Source: Bacteroidota bacterium
GTDB taxonomy: Bacteria; Bacteroidota; Bacteroidia; Chitinophagales; LD1
Length of the DNA stretch: 6,908 nt
Reading direction: 5' to 3'
NCBI GenBank assembly: GCA_028288545.1
Contig: JAQBNQ010000220.1
Coordinates: 1 to 6,908 of the forward strand
Positions 1-5,800 of this stretch are shown here, piece by piece (within the stretch, counting starts at the first letter, position 1; every line of letters begins with the position of its first letter). The notes under the pieces are model-generated. The model worked only from the letters and a program-made list of their open reading frames with translations, did no database searches and had not been told where the DNA came from. The position numbers and the translations under genes were made by a program.

Positions 1-1353
1 CTTATTTAAAGCATCCAATATCATTTTATACTCGGCTTCAAGTGCGACCTTTTTAAGTTGGGGCGCTGCTGCCCCTGCCTGTCCGTCTCCATTTAAATCG
101 TGGATACTTCCTTTAATATCAGGAGGCAAAACCGTATGATTGCTTTCATCATTTTCAAATCCTATACGGGAATAATTTAATATTTCAAATGGTAAGGCTT
201 TAATGCTCACTTTATTTTTGCTTACCAATAGCGCCGCCCGTTTGATAATGTTTTTGAGTTCGCGAACGTTGCCCGGCCATGGATAGTGAATAAGAACTTC
301 CTGCACCTCCGGTTCAAAGCCGTCAAGATTTTTATTCAATTCCTTGCAAATTTCTTTTAGGAAAATATCGGCAAAGAACATGATATCGTCTTTACGTTTT
401 CTTAAAGGCAATATCTCAATATCAAACTCATTAAGACGGTGGTACAGGTCTTCCCGGAATTTCCCCTGGTGAATTGCAACACTTAATCTTTCATTACTGG
501 CAACAATAATGCGAACATCAGTGGCAATCTCGCGGGTACCACCTATCCTGCGCATCATTCTTTCCTGTAAAACCCTTAGTAGCGAGGTTTGAACTTCATA
601 TGGCAGATTAGCAATTTCATCTAAAAATAATGTACCGCCGTTTGCCATTTCAAAGTGCCCCATTTTTTGGCCCTGCGCACCTGTAAATGAACCCTTTTCA
701 TGCCCAAATAATTCGCTACCGGCAAGATCTTTTGAGATTGCACCGCAGTCCATTGCAACAAAAGGGCCCCTGGCCCTACCGCTTTTCTGATGTATCAACC
801 GGGCTACCCCCTCTTTACCAACTCCGCTCTCGCCATAAATGATCACACTATAATCCGTAGCGGCTACCAGGCCAATTTGTTGCTCAAGGTTTTTAGAATG
901 AAATGAGCTTGTAAATAAATAGGTAGTATCTGTATTGTTCTTAGCGTGTGGCAAGCGCGTTACCTTATATTCCAGCGCTTGCTTTATGTTTAAAAGAATT
1001 TCATCAGGGATGAAAGGCTTGGTCATGTAATCAAAAGCTCCCATTCTAACCACCTTTATTGCGGTCCGCAGATCTGAATAACCCGTAATAATGATAACCG
1101 GCAAATCAGGCTTCTTTTCTTTAATCTTCGCCAATAAATCTGCCCCATCTATGTCATCCAAACGATAATCGCACATCACAAGATCGGGATCAAATGAATC
1201 AACCAGCTTTTGTCCCTCCATTCCACTTATAGTAGTTTCAACCTGGTAACCATGTTTTACAAGAAACTTGCCTAACAAGGTCAAAATATCCCGGTCATCA
1301 TCGATCACCAATATCTTTGCAGAGATGCCATTTTTTAACCCATTTTCTACCAT
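1..1353 (-). CDS. NtrC-family sigma-54-dependent response regulator (3' end outside window)
   Basis: The visible 451 codons encode a receiver domain (about 12-128), a sigma-54-interacting AAA+ ATPase domain (about 145-385) and a linker leading into a Fis-type helix-turn-helix. Receiver residues are the acidic cluster D18-D20, phosphoacceptor D62 in VMCDYRL, T90 and K112 in TKPF. ATPase motifs are Walker A GESGVGKE (174-181), the sigma-54-contacting loop as GSFTGA (221-226; the family form is GAFTGA), Walker B GGTLFLDEI (239-247), arginine-finger candidates R300 and R306 in FREDLYHRL, and WPGNVREL (359-366). In this family, phosphorylation drives oligomerisation and ATP hydrolysis that remodels sigma-54 RNA polymerase. 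The ATG is the only plausible start, because an in-frame TAA lies three codons upstream and the receiver begins about 12 residues in. The frame is open through base 1. The last residues, EAEYKMILDALNK, look like the first Fis helix, so about 40 residues are missing. It is the only DNA-binding output visible and probably serves the two upstream kinases. Confidence 0.97.
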   Translation of the reverse strand, partial: MVENGLKNGISAKILVIDDDRDILTLLGKFLVKHGYQVETTISGMEGQKLVDSFDPDLVMCDYRLDDIDGADLLAKIKEKKPDLPVIIITGYSDLRTAIKVVRMGAFDYMTKPFIPDEILLNIKQALEYKVTRLPHAKNNTDTTYLFTSSFHSKNLEQQIGLVAATDYSVIIYGESGVGKEGVARLIHQKSGRARGPFVAMDCGAISKDLAGSELFGHEKGSFTGAQGQKMGHFEMANGGTLFLDEIANLPYEVQTSLLRVLQERMMRRIGGTREIATDVRIIVASNERLSVAIHQGKFREDLYHRLNEFDIEILPLRKRKDDIMFFADIFLKEICKELNKNLDGFEPEVQEVLIHYPWPGNVRELKNIIKRAALLVSKNKVSIKALPFEILNYSRIGFENDESNHTVLPPDIKGSIHDLNGDGQAGAAAPQLKKVALEAEYKMILDALNK

Positions 1354-1388
1354 AGCTGTGTTTTAAAGTTTAATCCCGCAAAAAGCAC
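1347..1388 (-). other. Possible 13-codon leader peptide overlapping the regulator start
   Basis: A GTG at 1388-1386 lies 8 bases after the AAAGGAG at 1397..1403. It opens a frame reading VLFAGLNFKTQLW and then TAG at 1349-1347. The stop falls just inside the regulator gene, whose ATG at 1353-1351 is in another frame, so a ribosome finishing here would be placed to re-initiate on the regulator. Spacing and overlap fit translational coupling. The peptide is very short, has no family resemblance and starts with GTG, so it could be chance. Its function, if any, would lie in coupling rather than in the peptide. Confidence 0.22.
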
Positions 1389-1396
1389 TTTTACAT

Positions 1397-1403
1397 CTCC
1401 TTT
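1397..1403 (-). promoter_or_regulatory. Shine-Dalgarno-like AAAGGAG
   Basis: The minus strand reads AAAGGAG, a near-perfect anti-Shine-Dalgarno match. It is about 43 bases upstream of the regulator ATG, too far to serve it directly, but ideally spaced for the GTG at 1388. Strong Shine-Dalgarno sites are unusual in Bacteroidota, which supports this being more than chance. The regulator ATG itself is preceded by AAACACAGCT, which has no Shine-Dalgarno match. Confidence 0.4.
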
Positions 1404-1442
1404 GGTTAAAACTTAAAGTTATGGGTTCCTTTAAGTGTTACC
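1404..1442. repeat. Imperfect inverted repeat (hairpin or operator candidate)
   Basis: The arms are 1404..1418 (GGTTAAAACTTAAAG) and 1429..1442 (CTTTAAGTGTTACC), around a 10-base loop. Pairing gives 8 consecutive base pairs next to the loop, one A/G mismatch, 3 more pairs, one bulged T and 2 G-C pairs. In the transcript the stem abuts the AAAGGAG site. It is AT-rich and lacks a following U-run, so it is a poor intrinsic terminator. It could be an RNA structure affecting translation, a protein-binding palindrome, or chance in AT-rich DNA. Confidence 0.35.
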
Positions 1443-1472
1443 TGGTTTATCCGGGGCAAATTAGATTCAAAC

Positions 1473-1499
1473 TAAAGTTACGAAATTATTGTCCTACAA
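1473..1499 (-). promoter_or_regulatory. Weak Bacteroidota-type promoter candidate for the regulator
   Basis: On the minus strand a TTG at 1499-1497 is followed after 16 bases by TAACTTTA (1480-1473). This compares with the Bacteroidota sigma-factor consensus of TTTG near -33 and TAnnTTTG near -7, usually 17-23 bases apart. The -7 element misses its final G, the -33 element is minimal and the spacing is slightly short, so this is only a candidate. It would give a leader of about 110 bases containing the hairpin and the AAAGGAG site. No sigma-54 promoter (GG-N10-GC) was recognised in the gap. Confidence 0.13.
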
Positions 1500-1555
1500 T
1501 TCTTTAAAATTCCATCAATATCAACCCGCTCAATTTTAACTGTAGCTATCCATTT

Positions 1556-2839
1556 TTATTCCGACAATGTCAATTTTTGTTCTTCCATTTTTCTTCGTTT
1601 TGCATGTAACGGCAGTGAAACAATAAATGTAGACCCCTCGTTTAATTTGCTTTGTGCAGATATAAAGCCATTGTGCTCCTCTACGATTTTTTTGCAAAGT
1701 GCCAATCCAATTCCTGTTCCCTGGTATTCTGAATCGTGATGCAAACGTTTGAACATTGCAAATATCTGTTCGGCATATTTTTGATCAAAACCTATTCCAT
1801 TGTCCTGAACAAAAATTCTGCAATAATTATTGCCTGCTTCTTTTTTAATTCCATTTTCATCACTTACCTGGCTGAACTCAGAATATATTTTTATCACCGG
1901 TTGTGCATCTTTTCTGCTATACTTTAAAGCATTGCTAATCAGATTATAGAAAAGTGGTTGTATTAAAACGGGATTCAGAAAAAGAACAGGAAGCTTATCA
2001 ATTACAATATTTGCCTGTTTTTCTTTTACGGTTTCTTCCAGCTGAATCAAAACATCAGACAGAATTGAATTCATATCGCTTTCAACAAACAGATTTTTTT
2101 CGCTGGATATTTTTGAGAAAGTAAGTATGTCCTTTATCAATACCTGCATTCTTTGCGCCGAGTTCTGAATTCTTTCAATATACCTTTTACCATCTTCGTC
2201 CAGTACCTCGCCATATCCTGCTGAGAGACGTTCACTGAACATCCTTATCTTCCTTAAGGGCTCCTGCAGATCATGAGAAGCCATGAATGCAAATCTGTCT
2301 AAATCCTTGTTTGCGGCCTCCAGGCGATCAATACTTTTAAGCAATTCAAGATTAAGTCCCTTGATCTTTTCTTCGGACATCTTTCGCTCATTGATCTCCA
2401 TTTCGAGGCTCTTATTGATGGATATCAGTTTCTGTTCCTGTTGCAGTAACCGGTGGTTTTTTTGATATAGCTCGATAAATACGGAAACCTTTGCCTTTAA
2501 AAGCTCGGGGTTGATCGGTTTGGAAATGTAGTCAACAGCACCGGTACGATACCCTTTAAAAATGCTTTCTTCGCCATAGCTATGCGCCGTAATGAAAATG
2601 ATGGGAATGTGACGGAGTTTTTCGCGCTCGTATATTAAAGCGGCAGTTTCAAATCCATTTAAGTTAGGCATTTTTACGTCCATCAATATCATGGCGAAAT
2701 CAAACTCCTGCAATAAGATCTTAAGCGCCTGTTTGCCTGAATTTGCCCGAACAAACCTATAGTTCTCCGATATCAGGATAGCCTCTATCGATACCAAATT
2801 GTCCTCACGGTCGTCAACTATTAAAATTTTTGGCTGCAT
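1556..2839 (-). CDS. Receiver-histidine kinase fusion
   Basis: This 427-residue soluble protein has no signal peptide or membrane segment. It begins with a receiver domain (about 3-122): acidic pair D9/D10 in ILIVDDRED, phosphoacceptor D54 in LMDVKMPN, T84 and K107 in SKPI. A charged coiled coil (about 123-180) follows, then a HisKA dimerisation domain with phosphorylatable H189 in ASHDLQEPLR, a form common in phytochrome-related kinases. The HATPase domain (about 285-415) has N303 in the N box (NLISNALKYS), D346/G348/G350 in DNGIGFD, an F-box-like IFAMFKRL, and GTGIGLAL (374-381). Every catalytic residue looks intact. The receiver comes before the kinase, so input is probably phosphate from another kinase that then controls this one's activity. 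The poly-HAMP kinase ending 5 bp upstream is the obvious donor. The ATG is chosen because the receiver starts immediately after it. No Shine-Dalgarno is seen, only A/T-rich sequence, so co-transcription with the upstream gene is likely. The 3' neighbour is the NtrC-type regulator, a possible substrate. Confidence 0.96.
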   Translation of the reverse strand: MQPKILIVDDREDNLVSIEAILISENYRFVRANSGKQALKILLQEFDFAMILMDVKMPNLNGFETAALIYEREKLRHIPIIFITAHSYGEESIFKGYRTGAVDYISKPINPELLKAKVSVFIELYQKNHRLLQQEQKLISINKSLEMEINERKMSEEKIKGLNLELLKSIDRLEAANKDLDRFAFMASHDLQEPLRKIRMFSERLSAGYGEVLDEDGKRYIERIQNSAQRMQVLIKDILTFSKISSEKNLFVESDMNSILSDVLIQLEETVKEKQANIVIDKLPVLFLNPVLIQPLFYNLISNALKYSRKDAQPVIKIYSEFSQVSDENGIKKEAGNNYCRIFVQDNGIGFDQKYAEQIFAMFKRLHHDSEYQGTGIGLALCKKIVEEHNGFISAQSKLNEGSTFIVSLPLHAKRRKMEEQKLTLSE

Positions 2840-2844
2840 ATGTT

Positions 2845-5800
2845 TTATTTATAGAACCATACCCTCATTAATGAAAGCAACTGATCGATCTTCAATGGTT
2901 TGGTAATGTAATCAGATGCTCCTGCCTCAATACATTTTTGACGGTCACCCTTCATAGCCTTTGCGGTTACAGCAATGATAGGTAAAGTGCTGTTTTTATG
3001 TTCGCGCCGGATTTTTTGGGTTGTTTCATAGCCATCCATTTCCGGCATCATAATATCCATCAATACCATCTCAATTTTTGGGTTTTCATTGAGAATGTTG
3101 ATGGCCTCTTTTCCGCTTTCCGCTGTAATAACATTAACGTTATACCGCTCAAATACAGTAGTTAAGGCAAAGAGGTTTCTAACATCGTCGTCTACAACAA
3201 GCACATTTCTCCCTGTTAAAATATCTTCTTTTCTCCTGTTGTTTTCAATTATTTTTCGTTTTTCAGGAGCAAGGGTTTTGTGATTAATGTGCATATGAAG
3301 AATAGTTTCTTCCAGCAAATGCTCTAAGGAGTTAACTCCTTTAAGTAAAACGGTATTTGAATACCGGTTCAATTGTTTCATTTCATTCTTGTCAAAGTCC
3401 CTGGCAGAGTAAACAATTACCGGCGTTAAACCCTGTTTTATTTCGGCAACCTGGTTAACAAGGTCCATACCTGAAATATCCGGTAAAGAATAATCAAGGA
3501 TGATACAATCAAACTCTTTGCCCTTTATAAGGCTTGTTGCTTTTTTTCCGGTTGCGGCAATACTTACATTTATCTTTTCTTCACCCAGTATCTTGGCTAT
3601 TTGCGAAGAGTCAATTTCATTGTCTTCCACCACCAGCACGTTTTTAACGTCCTTTTTATTGAAGGTTACAATGTCATAAAACAGCTCCTTCAGCGCATCG
3701 TTTTCAAGGGGCTTCAATAAAAAGCTTCTGGCTCCACGTTTCAATGCAAGCATCCGGTTTTCTTCTCCCGAGATCAGGTGGATAGGAATATGCCGGTAGT
3801 TCAAATCGTTTCTCAGTAATTCCAATACCTTCCATCCGCTGGTATCCGGAAGTTTTACATCCAGTGTAATGGCAATAGGTGAGAAACGATTGATGAAGTC
3901 AAATACTTCAATATAGCTGACCGCCACTATGGCTTTCAGGTTTTCCTGGTGCGCCTTTTCAATAAGAATTTTTGCAAACCTCGGGTCGTCTTCCACAATT
4001 AAAACAGTTTTATCCGAAGTTTGAATGTTACTTCTATCATCACCGGAGTCGTTGATCATTTCGTTGACAATGCTCAGGTTTGACTCTATACCTTCGTTAG
4101 TAATTCGTATTGAGTTGAGGAGGTTGTCAATATCTCCTGAATTTGAAACCTGGAACTGCTGGAGGGCATTAAAATTATCAGTGGCTTCTTTAGAAACCAT
4201 ACCCGAAATGCTTTCTACCGGCAGGAACAATGTAAAGATGCTTCCACTTCCCAGTTGACTTTCCAGTTCTATTGTACCACCCAATAATTCGGCCAGACCA
4301 CGGCTGATGGATAGACCAAGACCGGTTCCTCCGTACTTACGGCTGGTTGAACCTTCTGCCTGTTGGAAAGCTTCAAAAATGATATTCTGCTTCTCTTGCG
4401 GAATACCGATACCGGTATCGCTGATTGCAAAGCCCACAACATTTCTGGCATTATCAAGACTTGGATTACCGGGCTTCCAGTTTTTAATGGCCTTGTAAAT
4501 TTTAAGTTTAACCTCCCCTTTTTCGGTAAACTTGAAGGAGTTGGACAAGAGGTTCTTTAAGATCTGGTTCAAACGCTGCAAATCGGTTTCCATACTTTGA
4601 GGTAACTGTCTGTCAGTTTCAATTGTAAAGCGCAGGTGTCTCGCCTCTGAAATCGGTTTGAAAGTTGTTTCAACAAATCCGGCAATTTCTCCAAAGCGAA
4701 CCGGCGAAATATTGGCAGTGATAAAGCCTGATTCGATCTTTGAAAGATCAAGGATATCATTGATCAGTTGAATCAAGTCATCTCCGCAACTGTGGATTGT
4801 TTTGGCGTAACGTATCTGCTTATCGTTCAAATTGCCTTCGGCATTCTCATACAATTGTTGTGCAAGGATCAACAAGCTGTTAAGCGGGGTCCGTAACTCG
4901 TGCGACATGTTGGCGAGGAACTCTGACTTGTACTTGGATGTAAGCGTAAGCTGTTCCGCCTTTTCTTCAAGTGATCTACGTGCTTCTTCTACTTCCTTGT
5001 TCTTGGTTTCCACCTCGTCCTTTTGACGCACCAGCAACAGGGCTTTATCCTGCAACTCATCATTTGTTCTTCTTAACTCTTCCTGTTGTATCTTCAACTC
5101 ACCGGCAAGAGATTGTGACTGTGCAAGCAATTCTTCAGTACGTGTATTTGTTTCGATAGTGTTTAACACAATACCAATACTTTCTGTAAGCTGGCTCAAA
5201 AGTTCAAGGTGCGTTTCGCTAAATTCATCCAACGATGCCAACTCAATAACCGCCTTCACATTATTTTCAAAGAGCACCGGCAAAATAATAAGGTTGGTAG
5301 GTTTGGATTTACCTAAGCCCGAATTGATTTTAATATATCCCTTGGGGACGTTTGAAAGCAAAATCCTTTCCTTTTCAAAGGCGCACTGGCCAACCAATCC
5401 CTCGCCAATAGCAAACTCGGTTGGAATATTTTTATCCTCTTTATACGCGTAGGCAGCAAATAACTTCAGCTTCAAATTCTGTGTTTCTTCTTCCTGCTTC
5501 AAAATGTAAAAGGCACCATAATGCGCGGTTACTACCTGTGCAAGTTCCGAAAGAATTCTCTTGGTCACAGTGTTCAAATCCTTTTGCCCCTGCAACATCT
5601 GTGTAAACTTGGCCAGGTTGGATTTCAACCAATCCTGCTCCTGGTTACGCAATGTTGTTTCCTTCAGGTTCGCTATCATTTGGTTGATAGTATCCTTTAA
5701 GGCTTCCACCTCACCTTTTGCTTCCACCCGTATAGTTCTTGTCAAATCACCTTTTGTAACCGAAGAGGCAACTTCGGAAATAGAACGAACCTGGGTTGTA

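Larger units (their letters stand above)
1354..1555. other. Non-coding gap between the receiver-kinase and the regulator
   Basis: This 202-bp AT-rich spacer separates two co-directional genes. In contrast, the two kinase genes are only 5 bp apart. No GC-rich hairpin followed by a U-run is visible after the upstream stop, so read-through transcription is plausible, but the length leaves room for a separate promoter. It holds the weak promoter-like match, the hairpin, the Shine-Dalgarno-like site and the possible leader ORF listed separately. No tRNA, small RNA or longer ORF is recognisable here. Confidence 0.8.

Noticed and set aside
1488..1500. Short inverted repeat ATTGT-CCT-ACAAT as a terminator after the receiver-kinase gene
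   Set aside because: It has only 5 base pairs, three of them A-T, a 3-base loop and no U-run, so it is not distinguishable from chance in AT-rich sequence.
2840..2844. Possible regulatory site between the two kinase genes
   Set aside because: The gap is 5 bases, too short for a promoter, and no Shine-Dalgarno is visible before it. Plain operon spacing explains it.
4269..4457. Minus-strand 62-codon frame inside the hybrid kinase, plus similar frames at 4569..4760 and 5441..5632
   Set aside because: These overlap the intact GAF, kinase or HATPase coding in another frame, have no family features and no initiation signals.
1736..5452. Scattered plus-strand frames of 60-97 codons opposite the two kinases
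   Set aside because: All are antisense to conserved domains with intact catalytic motifs. Their compositions look like reverse-complement shadows.
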